A DNA stretch of 37,406 nt from Bordetella parapertussis (lineage in GTDB: Bacteria > Pseudomonadota > Gammaproteobacteria > Burkholderiales > SG8-41), in the NCBI GenBank assembly GCA_945901405.1, contig CAMDLH010000043.1, positions 1 through 37,406 of the forward strand, given 5' to 3'. The notes under the pieces are model-generated. The model did not search any database. It was not told the DNA's origin and worked only from the letters and a program-made list of their open reading frames with translations. Positions within the stretch are counted from its first letter, which is position 1; every line of letters begins with the position of its first letter. Of this stretch, positions 14,458 through 22,345 are shown piece by piece. Both the position numbers and the translations under genes were made by a program.

Positions 14458-14994
14458 ATGCATCGCAGACACTTTCTCAACACGCTGGCTGGCTTGGGCT
14501 TGGCGGGCGCGGGCCTCGACACACTCGCACAGCGCACGCCCGACGTGATATTCGTGCCGACCGACTATCAGGTCGTCATCTCCATGCTGAAACTCGCGCA
14601 GGTGACCAGCAAGGATATTGTCTATGACTTGGGATGCGGCGACGGGCGTTTTGTCGTCACCGCGGCGCGGCAGTTCGGCGCGCGCGGCGTGGGCATCGAC
14701 ATCGATCCGGAGCGCATCAAGGAAGCGCGCGAACTCTCGGCGCGCACCGGTGCGGACGACAAGGTGCGTTTCATCAAAGGCGATTTGTTTGAAACCAACA
14801 TCAGCGAAGCGACCGTGGTGACGCTGTATCTGTTGACACGGCTTAATCTGAAATTGCGGCCAAAGCTGATGAAGGAACTCAAGCCCGGCACGCGCATCGT
14901 GTCGCATGCGTTCGACATGGGGGACTGGGCGCCGGAGAAAACGGAATCCGTGGGGGCGTCGTCTATTTATTTATGGCGGATTCCGGCGCGGTGA
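14458..14994 (+). CDS. Twin-arginine-exported SAM-dependent methyltransferase-like protein
   Basis: This 178-aa protein starts at ATG 14458 behind CGGAG. The N-terminus MHRRHFLNTLAGLGLAGAG is a twin-arginine signal, with RRHFLN in the consensus position and AQR near a cleavage site. The mature part is a class I methyltransferase fold: DLGCGDGRF (57-65, motif I), GVGIDIDPER (acidic ribose-binding Asp) and VTLYLLTRLNLKLRP (motif IV region). Related small methyltransferases are often membrane-anchored or exported. S-adenosylmethionine is not thought to be abundant in the periplasm, so either the Tat signal is a membrane anchor facing inward or the protein binds something else. Substrate unknown. 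Confidence 0.7.
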   Translation: MHRRHFLNTLAGLGLAGAGLDTLAQRTPDVIFVPTDYQVVISMLKLAQVTSKDIVYDLGCGDGRFVVTAARQFGARGVGIDIDPERIKEARELSARTGADDKVRFIKGDLFETNISEATVVTLYLLTRLNLKLRPKLMKELKPGTRIVSHAFDMGDWAPEKTESVGASSIYLWRIPAR

Positions 14995-15113
14995 TGAGCA
15001 TTGTAATTTGCCGGAGAGGACGTAGGGCGCAATCGCCGAAGGCATTGCGCCGATCCATTGTAAAAAATTTCGGGCTATTGCTATTACGCTGGGGTTTAGA
15101 TACTTCAAACCCC

Positions 15114-15290
15114 AAGTTCGCCGGGGGCAGCCCGGCGGCTGGTCACTTTTCTTGTGCCGCCAAGAAAAGTAACCAAAAGAAGGCGGCCCCCACTTCGCCG
15201 GCCCTTCGGGCTTCTGCTCCGCTTCAAGTGTGCCCTTGCCTGCACTGCTGGGCTGCTCGGCGGCTCAGAGGGGGATTCACTTCGCACACT
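15114..15290 (+). repeat. Dispersed multi-hairpin repeat, copy 2
   Basis: This is the second copy of the element at 5527. It has the same GCCGGG-GGCAG-CCCGGC hairpin and a 10-bp stem, ACTTTTCTTG (15145-15154) with CAAGAAAAGT (15161-15170). Compared with copy 1 the stem sequence differs at two positions on each arm, and all pairs are kept. It fills the gap between the methyltransferase gene and soxX and ends only about 27 bp before the soxX start. The rest of the gap (14995-15113) shows nothing recognisable. Confidence 0.7.
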
Positions 15291-15316
15291 GGCGGTCGGA
15301 CTTGCGAATCCATTCG

Positions 15317-15796
15317 ATGATGCAGCACCCCAAAAACTCCAACAAGGCGCGTGCCACGAATCCAACTCGCTGGCTCTTTGGATTCGCGCCGCTTCTTCTT
15401 GCGAGCTGTGTTACCTCTAGCCTCAACACGACCTACACAGTAAGCGGCGATGAAATCCGCACACCGCTCACCAGCGCCGCGCCCGATGCCGCGCGCGGAC
15501 GCTCCATTCTGATCAGCCGCGAGAGTAACTGCATTCTTTGCCATGCCGCGCCGGAAACTGGCGAGCGTTTTTTTGGCAATCTTGCGCCGCCGTTGTCGGG
15601 GGTGGGTGCGCGTTTGTCGGCGGCGCAGTTGCGCATGCGCATTGTTGATTCGGCGCGGCTTAATCGCGAGACTATAATGCCCTCTTACTACAAGGTTGAC
15701 GGCCTCGCGCGGGTGCCGGAAACTCATCGTGGCAAGCCGATTCTGACGGCTGGCCAGATCGAAGATGTCATCGCGTATTTGCGGACTTTGAAATGA
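15317..15796 (+). CDS. soxX: Sulfur-oxidation cytochrome c SoxX
   Basis: This protein of about 159 aa is the monoheme subunit of the SoxAX complex, which starts thiosulfate oxidation by joining the substrate to the SoxY cysteine. The heme site is C72-I-L-C75-H76. The sixth ligand is probably Met121 in ETIMPSYYKVDGL, the typical SoxX motif, and the C-terminal ILTAGQIEDVIAYLRTLK also fits the family. The N-terminus has a signal sequence ending LLLASC (Cys31), which looks like a lipobox, so the protein may be a lipoprotein. ATG 15317 and 15320 are adjacent candidates; neither has a good ribosome site. The stop overlaps the soxY start (ATGA). Confidence 0.88.
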   Translation: MMQHPKNSNKARATNPTRWLFGFAPLLLASCVTSSLNTTYTVSGDEIRTPLTSAAPDAARGRSILISRESNCILCHAAPETGERFFGNLAPPLSGVGARLSAAQLRMRIVDSARLNRETIMPSYYKVDGLARVPETHRGKPILTAGQIEDVIAYLRTLK

Positions 15797-16281
15797 ATTC
15801 CCCTCGCTCTCGCACACAACGCCGCCGCCTGATACGGGGCATGGCCGCTGGTGCGCTATTGCCCTTGGCCGCGCCGCTGCTGGCGCAGGAGAACGCTTCG
15901 CTCACGGAGCCAGCGGAAACCATCGTGCCGGTGCTGAAGCAATTTACCAGTGGCGCGGCGGTGAGGCGCGGCAAGATCAAGCTTGAAATTCCGTTTCTTG
16001 CGGAGAACGGCAATCTGGTGCCGTTGAAGGTGGCCGTCGATAGCCCCATGAGCGAGGCCGATCATGTGCGCGCGATCTACATTTTGTCGGAGAAAAATCC
16101 GCGCCCGGTGATCGCGAAGATTTCGCTCACGCCCAAATCGGGGCGCGCGGAGCTGACCACGCGCATCCGGCTGGCCACATCGCAGCGCGTGGTCGCGGTG
16201 GCGCAGTTGTCTGACGGCTCGTTCTGGTCCGACACGCGCGAGGTGGTGGTCACCGAAACCGCCTGTCTTGACGCGACATGA
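15793..16281 (+). CDS. soxY: Sulfur carrier SoxY with atypical C-terminus
   Basis: This 162-aa protein has an N-terminal twin-arginine signal (QRRRLIRGMAAGALLPLAAP) and a SoxY domain (IKLEIPFLAENGNLVPLKV, then AIYILSEKNPRPVIAKISLT). SoxYZ carries the sulfur intermediate on a cysteine at the end of SoxY, normally in a flexible GGCGG tail. Here the chain ends VVVTETACLDAT with Cys158: the cysteine is kept but both glycine pairs are lost and three residues follow it. It overlaps soxX by four bases and precedes soxZ by 46 bp. Identification is firm from context and fold; whether the altered arm still serves SoxB and SoxCD is open. Confidence 0.88.
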   Translation: MNSPRSRTQRRRLIRGMAAGALLPLAAPLLAQENASLTEPAETIVPVLKQFTSGAAVRRGKIKLEIPFLAENGNLVPLKVAVDSPMSEADHVRAIYILSEKNPRPVIAKISLTPKSGRAELTTRIRLATSQRVVAVAQLSDGSFWSDTREVVVTETACLDAT

Positions 16282-16327
16282 GTGCAACATGAGCAAGACG
16301 TGAGCACGAAATGAGCGCGACCCGATC

Positions 16328-16651
16328 ATGACTATTGCCAGATTGCAAGTTCCGTCACGGGCCAGGCGCGGCGAGATTATTGACGTGCGCGTGGCGATCC
16401 AGCATCCGATGGAAACCGGATTTCGCCGCGACAATTTCGGCCAGGCGATCCCCAAGAACACCATCAACAATCTGGTATGCCGCTACAACGGCGTCGAGGT
16501 GTTCCGCGCCGAGATGGGCTCGGGCATCACCGCCAATCCCTATCTGCAGTTCACCATCGTCGCCGAAGCCAGCGGCACTATCGAACTCGATTGGGTGGAT
16601 GATCGCGGCGAAAAAGGCGCGGCCAGTGCAAAGATTGATGTGGATGCGTAA
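16328..16651 (+). CDS. soxZ: Sulfur carrier partner SoxZ
   Basis: This 107-aa protein is the immunoglobulin-like partner of SoxY in the periplasm. It is of normal length with family motifs ARRGEIIDVRVAIQHPMETG, then FRRDNFGQAIPKNTIN and GITANPYLQF. It has no signal peptide, as is usual, because it is exported bound to SoxY through the Tat route. ATG 16328 follows a run of short repeated ATGAGC-like words that separate it from soxY. Its end overlaps the start of soxA by eight bases. Confidence 0.93.
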   Translation: MTIARLQVPSRARRGEIIDVRVAIQHPMETGFRRDNFGQAIPKNTINNLVCRYNGVEVFRAEMGSGITANPYLQFTIVAEASGTIELDWVDDRGEKGAASAKIDVDA

Positions 16652-17432
16652 CGCGTTCACGCCACTCCTGCTTACGCTGCTCGCGTTGCTCTCCTGCACG
16701 GCGGCAGGCGCCGAACTCGCCACCCGCCCGCAACCGCTCAAATCAGGGACTGAGTTCCTCAGCGCCGAAGTACGCGCTGTGCAGCAAGATGACTTTTCCA
16801 GTCCGGCGACGTTGTGGGTGCAGCGCGGTGAGAAACTGTGGAGCCAGAAGGCGGGCGCGGCGGAGAAATCCTGCGCCGATTGCCATCAGGATGCGCGCAC
16901 GAGCATGAAGGGCGTGTCGCCGCGGTATCCGAAGATCGATGCGGGCACGGCGCGGCTCACCAACATCGAAGGCCGCATCAATACATGCCGCACGAAACAT
17001 CAGCAGGGCGCGGCACTGACGTATGAATCGGACGAACTGCTCTCGCTCACCACCTATGTCGCGCATCAATCGCGCGGGTTGCCGGTCAACGTGACCATCG
17101 ACCCACAGAACCGGCGCCATTTCGAGCGCGGACGCGATCTGTTCAACACACGCATCGGCCAGATCAACCTCGCCTGCACGCACTGTCACGACCGCAACTT
17201 CGGACGCAAATTGCTCAACGACACGATCAGCCAGGGGCACGGCAATGGCTTCCCCACATACCGGCTCGAATGGCAGACGCTGGGTTCGCTGCACCGCCGG
17301 CTGCGCGCGTGTTTCTTCGGTGTGCGCGCGGAGTTGCCGCCGGCGGGCGCGCAGGATTTGCTCGATCTTGAATTGTTTCTGGCGTGGCGCGGGCAGGGCT
17401 TGCTGGTGGAGACGCCGGCGGTGCGGCGATAA
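16644..17432 (+). CDS. soxA: Sulfur-oxidation cytochrome c SoxA, two CXXCH sites
   Basis: This protein of about 262 aa starts at ATG 16644 (16638 is also possible), overlapping the soxZ stop. Residues 1-23 are a signal peptide. It has two heme-binding sites, C77-A-D-C80-H81 and C178-T-H-C181-H182, so it is a diheme type. The family core IGQINLACTHCHDRNFGR, then SQGHGNGFPTYRLEWQTLG and SLHRRLRACFFGVRAE are present. Cys223 is the conserved cysteine that ligates the active-site heme and becomes a persulfide. With SoxX it forms the SoxAX L-cysteine S-thiosulfotransferase. soxB, a common next gene, is missing; a Bug receptor starts two bases after the stop. Confidence 0.92.
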   Translation: MRNAFTPLLLTLLALLSCTAAGAELATRPQPLKSGTEFLSAEVRAVQQDDFSSPATLWVQRGEKLWSQKAGAAEKSCADCHQDARTSMKGVSPRYPKIDAGTARLTNIEGRINTCRTKHQQGAALTYESDELLSLTTYVAHQSRGLPVNVTIDPQNRRHFERGRDLFNTRIGQINLACTHCHDRNFGRKLLNDTISQGHGNGFPTYRLEWQTLGSLHRRLRACFFGVRAELPPAGAQDLLDLELFLAWRGQGLLVETPAVRR

Positions 17433-17433
17433 A

Positions 17434-18399
17434 TTGACAGTAACACGCCGCTATATTCTTGCGGTTGTTCTTGCGCTCTTCGCCGCAACGGCAAAGAGTG
17501 CAACGTACCCTGACCGCCCGATCCGCTTCGTCGTCGCCTTCGCGCCCGGCGGCAGTATCGATCTCGTGGCACGCCAGTTCGCGCAGCGCCTGACGGCGGC
17601 TCTTGGCCAGCAGGTTGTCGTCGATAACCGTCCCGGCGCGGGCGGCAACCTGAGCGCGGAGATCGTTGCCCGATCCGCGCCCGACGGTCACACGATCTAC
17701 ATCTGCGCGCCGTCGCTGGTGGTGAACGCTTCGCTTTATTTGCGGCTCGCGTATGACCCGCTGCGCGATTTCGCGCCGGTGACGTTGCTCGCCTCGGTGC
17801 AGAACGCGCTGGTGGCGTATCCGGGCTTTGCCGTTAAATCGGTGAAGGAACTGATTGCGCTGGCGAAGGCGAAGCCGGGGCAGATCAATTACGCTTCCAC
17901 CGGCAGCGGCAGTTCAGGGCATCTCATCATGGAAATGTTCCGCGCGCAGGCGGGCATCGATTTGCTGCATATCCCGTACAAGGCGATCAGCCAGACCACC
18001 GCCGATCTGATCAGCGGGCAGGTGTCGCTGTGGTTTCCGACGATCCCCGGCGCGCTGCCGCACATCCGCGCGGGGCGCATGCGCGCGCTGGCATCCGCGG
18101 GCGCCAAGCGCTCGCCCGCGCTGCCGGACGTGCCGAGCATGGCCGAGGCCGCGCTGCCGGGGTTCGAGGCCTCGACGTGGTATGCGATTCTGACGCCGGC
18201 GGGCGTCAAGCCGCACGTCATAAGCACGCTCAACGCGGAATTCCTGCGCGCGCTGCGCGCCCCGGACATGCAGGAGCGGCTGGCCGCGCAAGGCATCGAA
18301 TCCATCGGCGGCACGCCGGAGCAACTCGCCGCGCATCTGAAGAGCGAGTTGCCGAAGTGGGCGAAGGTGGTGAAGACGACTGGAGTGCGGGCCGAATAG
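17434..18399 (+). CDS. Bug-family tripartite tricarboxylate transporter binding protein (1)
   Basis: This periplasmic substrate-binding protein of about 321 aa starts at TTG 17434, two bases after the soxA stop, so it is translationally tied to the sox operon. Residues 1-22 are a signal peptide. Bug hallmarks follow: YPDRPIRFVVAFAPGGSIDL, VVVDNRPGAGGNLSAEIVAR, LRDFAPVTLL, LLHIPYKAISQTTADLISGQ and ALPDVPSMAEAALPGFEAS. These proteins usually bind carboxylates through a Venus-flytrap fold and work with TctAB-type membrane parts, none of which are in the window. Its place after soxA suggests a link to organosulfur or sulfur-compound uptake, which is inference. Confidence 0.88.
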   Translation: MTVTRRYILAVVLALFAATAKSATYPDRPIRFVVAFAPGGSIDLVARQFAQRLTAALGQQVVVDNRPGAGGNLSAEIVARSAPDGHTIYICAPSLVVNASLYLRLAYDPLRDFAPVTLLASVQNALVAYPGFAVKSVKELIALAKAKPGQINYASTGSGSSGHLIMEMFRAQAGIDLLHIPYKAISQTTADLISGQVSLWFPTIPGALPHIRAGRMRALASAGAKRSPALPDVPSMAEAALPGFEASTWYAILTPAGVKPHVISTLNAEFLRALRAPDMQERLAAQGIESIGGTPEQLAAHLKSELPKWAKVVKTTGVRAE

Positions 18400-18462
18400 T
18401 AATTTTTCTTTGGCGGAATAACAGCGCCGGGGTTGCATCATGCCTCAGGATAAAATATCAAT

Positions 18463-18478
18463 AAAATCAAATACTTAT
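18463..18478 (+). repeat. 16-bp AT-rich motif, copy D
   Basis: AAAATCAAATACTTAT lies 74 bases before the decayed Bug gene, in the sense direction. The leading bases ATATCAATAAAATCAA are shared exactly with copy C. The 153-bp gap around it holds no other feature I can name. Confidence 0.6.
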
Positions 18479-18552
18479 ATCAAACCCCAAATGCGGCGCG
18501 TACAAGCCTTATACTTTTGCTCCGGTCATTCTGGCACCGGAGGAGACTGAAC

Positions 18553-19529
18553 ATGAAGCGATTGATGATGTTGCTATTGGCGGGCATGTTGAACGTGACG
18601 GCGGGCGTTGCGTGCGCCGCTTATCCCGACAAAACCGTGGAGATGGTGGTCGCGGGCGCCGCTGGCGGCGGTCTCGACATGACGGGCCGCGCGCTGGAAA
18701 CCGCGCTGCGCGAGAGCAAGCTGTTCTCGCAGTCGTTTGCAATCAAGAACGTCGGCGGCGCCGGCGGCAACGTGGCGCGCGCGCAGGTGCATCAAAAGAA
18801 GGGCGACACCCATGTGATTTACATCGAGTCGAATCGCATCTTTGTGAATCGCATCGTCGGCACAACCACGCTGTCGCATCATGACGTGACGCCGCTGGGG
18901 CGCCTTATCACCGAATATCTGGCGTGGGTGGTGCGTGCGGATTCGCCGTACCGCACCGCGAAGGACGTGCTCGACCGCATGAAGCAGGATCCGGAGTCGG
19001 TGGTGTTCGGCGTGGGCACGGTACCGGGCAACGACCAGATGAATATCCTGCGCCCGGCGCTGGCGGCGGGCATCGACGCGCGGCGCGTGAAAATCGTCCC
19101 AGGAGCAGCAGCGATGCGACCGTGCAACTCCTGGGCGGCCATGTGCCGGTGATTTCGACCGGGCTGTCGGAGGCGATCGAGCAGGTCAAGGGCGGCAAGG
19201 CGCGAGTGATCGCGATTTCCGCGGGCGAAGCGTTGCCGGGAGAACTCGCGAAGATGCCGACGTGGCGGTCCATGGGCATCGATGTGGAAATCCGCCACTG
19301 GCGCGGCATGTTCGCGCCGCCGGGTGTGCCGCGCGAGGTGGTGGCATAATGGGATCAAACACTCGCGGCGCTGGTTAAAACGCCCGAGTGGCGCAAGTAT
19401 CTCGCACAACACGGCTGGTACGACGCCTATGCCGACTCCGCCACGTTTCGCAGGGAACTCGATGCCGAGGAAAAAATCTACACCCAGATACTCACCAACC
19501 TTGGCATGGCCAAGGGCGTGAAGCCGTGA
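18553..19529 (+). pseudogene. Bug-family binding protein (2), frameshift and nonsense mutation
   Basis: ATG 18553 follows a strong GGAGGAG. The first frame encodes a signal peptide and the Bug N-lobe (YPDKTVEMVVAGAAGGGLDM, then VIYIESNRIFVNRIVGTT) up to about 19100. There it runs into a short unrelated tail ending at 19152. The family sequence resumes in the neighbouring frame at SSSDATVQLLGGHVPVISTG, which implies a small insertion or deletion near 19100-19105. A TAA at 19347-19349 then interrupts REVVA-WDQTLAALVKTPEW, where relatives have Tyr. The rest reads to TGA 19527-19529. Two independent lesions argue for true decay rather than one sequencing error. Close similarity to the Bug gene at 24305 suggests the same subfamily. 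Confidence 0.82.
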
Positions 19530-19595
19530 GATTGCACTGCAAAATTATTGACTGCCGTTCCCACCCCATCCGCCAACCTGAACACGGACTTTAAA

Positions 19596-20564
19596 ATGAA
19601 CATGCTGAAACGAACGTTATTCGCGTTTGCCTTGGGCGCCGGCCTTGCCGCGGCGGCGGCCGCGCAACAGTATCCGCAGCGCGCGGTGCGCGTGATCGTG
19701 CCGCAATTGCCGGGAGATTCCTGTGACACGTTTGCGCGCCTGCTCGGCCATCACATGGGCGAGCGCCTCGGCCAGCAGTTTGTCGTTGATAACCGGCCGG
19801 GTGCGAGCGGCTCCATCGGCCTTGCCATTACCGCCACCGCGAATCCGGACGGGCACACTTTCGCCTGCGGGCAGGGCGGCAATATGTCGGTGGTGCCGCA
19901 CACCATGAAAAACGTGCCCTACGACGCGATCAAGGATTTTGCGCCGATCGCGCTGATCGCGACCAACTACCTCGCGCTGGTGGTGTACCCGAACGCGCCG
20001 TTCAAGACCACTGGCGAATTCATCAAGTACCTGAAGGCGAATCCAGGCAAGGTCTCGTTCGGCAGCAACGGCGAGGGCGCGTTTTTGCACATGGCGGCCG
20101 AGTTGTTCCGTTCGCAGGTCGGCTTCGAGTACGTGCACGTGCCTTACAAGGGCGTGGTGCCGATGGCACAGGACGTGATGACCGGGCGCGTGCATGCGGC
20201 CTTCAGTTCGTTCACCGGCGTGTATCCATTCGTGCAATCAGGCAGGGTGCGGCTGCTCGGCATCGCGAAGGCCACGCGCGCGGCTAACTATCCGGATCTG
20301 CCCACCATCGCCGAGACGCTGCCGGGCTTTGAATCCGGCGGCTGGTTCGGCTTCGTCGCGCCGGCGAAGACGCCGCGGCAGATCATCACCGTGCTCAACC
20401 GCGAAGCCAACGCCGCGATGAAACGGCCCGACATACGCGCGAAGATGGAAACGCTGGGTGTAGACGTATGGACCGAGTCGCCGGAGTATTTTCGCGATCT
20501 GATGAAAAGCGAATACGACAAATACGGCAAGGTGGCGCGCGACATCAAGCTCGTGCCGAAATGA
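19596..20564 (+). CDS. Bug-family binding protein (3)
   Basis: This protein of about 322 aa starts at ATG 19596 (MNMLKRTLFAFALGAGLAAA signal peptide). Family motifs are YPQRAVRVIVPQLPGDSCD, FVVDNRPGASGSIGLAITAT, IKDFAPIALIATNYLALVVY, YVHVPYKGVVPMAQDVMTGR and NYPDLPTIAETLPGFES. The usual P-G-G-x-x-D ligand loop reads LPGDSCDTFAR here, with a Cys, so the pocket differs from the other receptors in the window. It may head a small operon with the alpha/beta-barrel protein and DapA-like gene downstream, although a weak terminator-like hairpin lies between. Confidence 0.88.
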   Translation: MNMLKRTLFAFALGAGLAAAAAAQQYPQRAVRVIVPQLPGDSCDTFARLLGHHMGERLGQQFVVDNRPGASGSIGLAITATANPDGHTFACGQGGNMSVVPHTMKNVPYDAIKDFAPIALIATNYLALVVYPNAPFKTTGEFIKYLKANPGKVSFGSNGEGAFLHMAAELFRSQVGFEYVHVPYKGVVPMAQDVMTGRVHAAFSSFTGVYPFVQSGRVRLLGIAKATRAANYPDLPTIAETLPGFESGGWFGFVAPAKTPRQIITVLNREANAAMKRPDIRAKMETLGVDVWTESPEYFRDLMKSEYDKYGKVARDIKLVPK

Positions 20565-20675
20565 CGCGAACGATGCGGGCATCATGTGCGCGGTGATGTA
20601 CGCATGAGCGAACCGGTTGGGTATTTTGCTTATGCAGGTGCGTGCGGAGCGATCGCGTCAATAGCGGCGTTAAAC

Positions 20676-20697
20676 ATCGGGCACGCCGATATTTTTT
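20676..20697 (+). terminator. Weak Rho-independent terminator candidate
   Basis: ATCGG (20676-20680), five bases, CCGAT (20686-20690) and a run of six T (20692-20697). The stem is short. The T-run lies 20 bases before the next start codon, so read-through into the downstream genes is likely even if it works. Confidence 0.3.
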
Positions 20698-20717
20698 AGG
20701 AAACAGGGAATTTGCAG

Positions 20718-21356
20718 ATGACAAAACCAATGGCAATCATGTGTGCAGGATTTAATTTTTCCGGCGTCGCCGAGGACGAGTTTAACGATTGGTACGACAC
20801 CGAACATATACCCGAACGTCTGCGGGTGAAGGGCTTCATCAACGCCGAACGCTGGATCGGCGCGGATGATCCGAGAATTGCGTTTGCCACTTACGATCTT
20901 GAAACCATCGACGTGTTGCAGAGCGCGCCGTATCTCGCTTTCACTGGCGTGAACCAGTCGCCGTGGACCAAACGTGTCGAGGGCGGATTGCAGAAGATCG
21001 GCCGCTTTGTCGGCGAGCAGATCACGCCCGGCAATCTGGCGGGGCCGCCAAACGCGGGAGGCCTGCTGTTTGTCGCGATGAGTGTCGACAGCCAGGTGGA
21101 AGAGGAATTTAACGCCTGGTACGACACCGGGCATCTGCCGCGTCTCATGGGCGTGCCGGGCTGTCTGTGCGCGCGGCGCTTTCGCACCGAAGGCGGATCG
21201 CACAAGTACCTCGCCGTCTACCATCTCGAATCGCCGGAGGTATGCGCGTCGAAAACATGGAAGGCCGCGGTGGCGACGCCATGGACGGCGCGTATCATTC
21301 CGCGTACCAGCGTGCATGTGCGCGCGCCGATGCGGCGTTACGTCAGAGGCGCCTGA
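20718..21356 (+). CDS. Duplicated dimeric alpha/beta-barrel domain protein
   Basis: This protein of about 212 aa starts at ATG 20718 behind CAGGGAA. It is a tandem duplication: the first half has EDEFNDWYDTEHIPERLRVK and the second EEEFNAWYDTGHLPRLMGVP, each followed by G-F/C and an R-R/W strand. This F-N-x-WYD-x-HLP pattern is the mark of ferredoxin-like dimeric alpha/beta-barrel domains (EthD/DUF4286-like). Single-domain members dimerise to make a pocket; a fused pair would make the barrel within one chain. They act in breakdown of aromatic or small organic acids, or stabilise an enzyme partner. It lies 25 bp before the DapA-like gene and between Bug receptors, which supports a catabolic role. 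Confidence 0.72.
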   Translation: MTKPMAIMCAGFNFSGVAEDEFNDWYDTEHIPERLRVKGFINAERWIGADDPRIAFATYDLETIDVLQSAPYLAFTGVNQSPWTKRVEGGLQKIGRFVGEQITPGNLAGPPNAGGLLFVAMSVDSQVEEEFNAWYDTGHLPRLMGVPGCLCARRFRTEGGSHKYLAVYHLESPEVCASKTWKAAVATPWTARIIPRTSVHVRAPMRRYVRGA

Positions 21357-21381
21357 GCGTTGATAACGTAACGAGAACCCA

Positions 21382-22323
21382 ATGATCGACTATCAGTTAA
21401 CCGCGTTCTGCATGACGCCGAACGCGTATCACCAGGACGGCTCGCTTGACGAAGACACCCTGCGCGCGCAACTCAAGCGTCTGGTGGATGCACGCACCTC
21501 GCTGTATCTGTGCAGCGGCGGCGCGGGCGAGGCGCATGTGCTCACACCGAAGGAAATGGGGCGTATCTATCAGATCGGCGTCGAGGCCGGCAAGGGCAAG
21601 GTGCCCGTGTATGCGGGGCTGCGCGAGTCGCGCAGCGCCGCCGCTATGTACGAGGTGGCGAAGGAGGCGATCGGCGCCGGCGTGGATGCGGTGCAGCTCT
21701 ACCAACTCGACAACGGCCACGGCATGATTCCCACGCCGCGCGAACAAGAGGCGTACTGGCGCGAGCTGCTCGACAACATACACACACCGGTGGCGATCTC
21801 GATTCATTACGAGGCGAAATTCAAGGCGAGCACGAAGTTGTTGCAAGACTTGGTTGCGCGCTACAAACAGATCGTGGCGTTCAGCCTGGTCGGCTCGCAT
21901 GCGTCGTATTTTCTTGAGTTGCGCGAGGCGATTCCGCAATCGGTGAAGTTTTATTGCGGCGTGCCCGAATTCACCCAACACGCGACGCTGGGCGCGGCGG
22001 GCTACATCAATCCGGCGGGCAATATCATTCCGTATCTTTGCCGCAGCCTGATTGACGCGTGGATGGCGGGTGACCTCAAGCAGGTGTCGAAAAGCAATCG
22101 CGCCATCCAGATGTTTTTGCGCATCGTCAATCAGTGGGCGCCATCCACCGCGCGCTGGGTGAAGATGGGCATGAAGGTCATGGGCACGGACAACGGTGGT
22201 TTGCGCCTGCCGTATCTGCTGCCGCCGGCGGAAGAATTGCGCAAGATGGCGGATCAATTTGCCGCCATGCGTTTGCAGGAGCTGGAGGCCGAAGCCGCGC
22301 AATACGTGCGCGCGCATGCTTGA
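21382..22323 (+). CDS. DapA/DHDPS-family protein lacking the Schiff-base lysine
   Basis: This 313-aa protein has the TIM-barrel layout of the dihydrodipicolinate synthase / N-acetylneuraminate lyase family: LTAFCMTPNAYHQDGSLDED at the start, LYLCSGGAGEAHVLTPKE in place of the GTTGE loop, VPVYAGL and the DAVQLYQLDNGHGMIP segment. In family enzymes a lysine at the end of strand 6 (GIK) forms a Schiff base with the keto acid. Here the site reads IVAFSLVGSH, with Ser168 where Lys is expected, and GTTGE is GGAGE. The Tyr position is ambiguous (Ser140 or Tyr143). Aldolase chemistry by the classic route is therefore unlikely. The chain is otherwise intact and coupled to a Bug receptor 22 bp downstream, so it is probably active in another way. 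Confidence 0.8.
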   Translation: MIDYQLTAFCMTPNAYHQDGSLDEDTLRAQLKRLVDARTSLYLCSGGAGEAHVLTPKEMGRIYQIGVEAGKGKVPVYAGLRESRSAAAMYEVAKEAIGAGVDAVQLYQLDNGHGMIPTPREQEAYWRELLDNIHTPVAISIHYEAKFKASTKLLQDLVARYKQIVAFSLVGSHASYFLELREAIPQSVKFYCGVPEFTQHATLGAAGYINPAGNIIPYLCRSLIDAWMAGDLKQVSKSNRAIQMFLRIVNQWAPSTARWVKMGMKVMGTDNGGLRLPYLLPPAEELRKMADQFAAMRLQELEAEAAQYVRAHA

Positions 22324-22345
22324 TCAAAATCGAATAGGAGGCGGT

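Noticed and set aside
21397-22317. Minus-strand ORF of 306 codons opposite the DapA-like gene
   Set aside because: Full overlap with a recognised TIM-barrel gene; Arg/His-rich composition is typical of a shadow frame.
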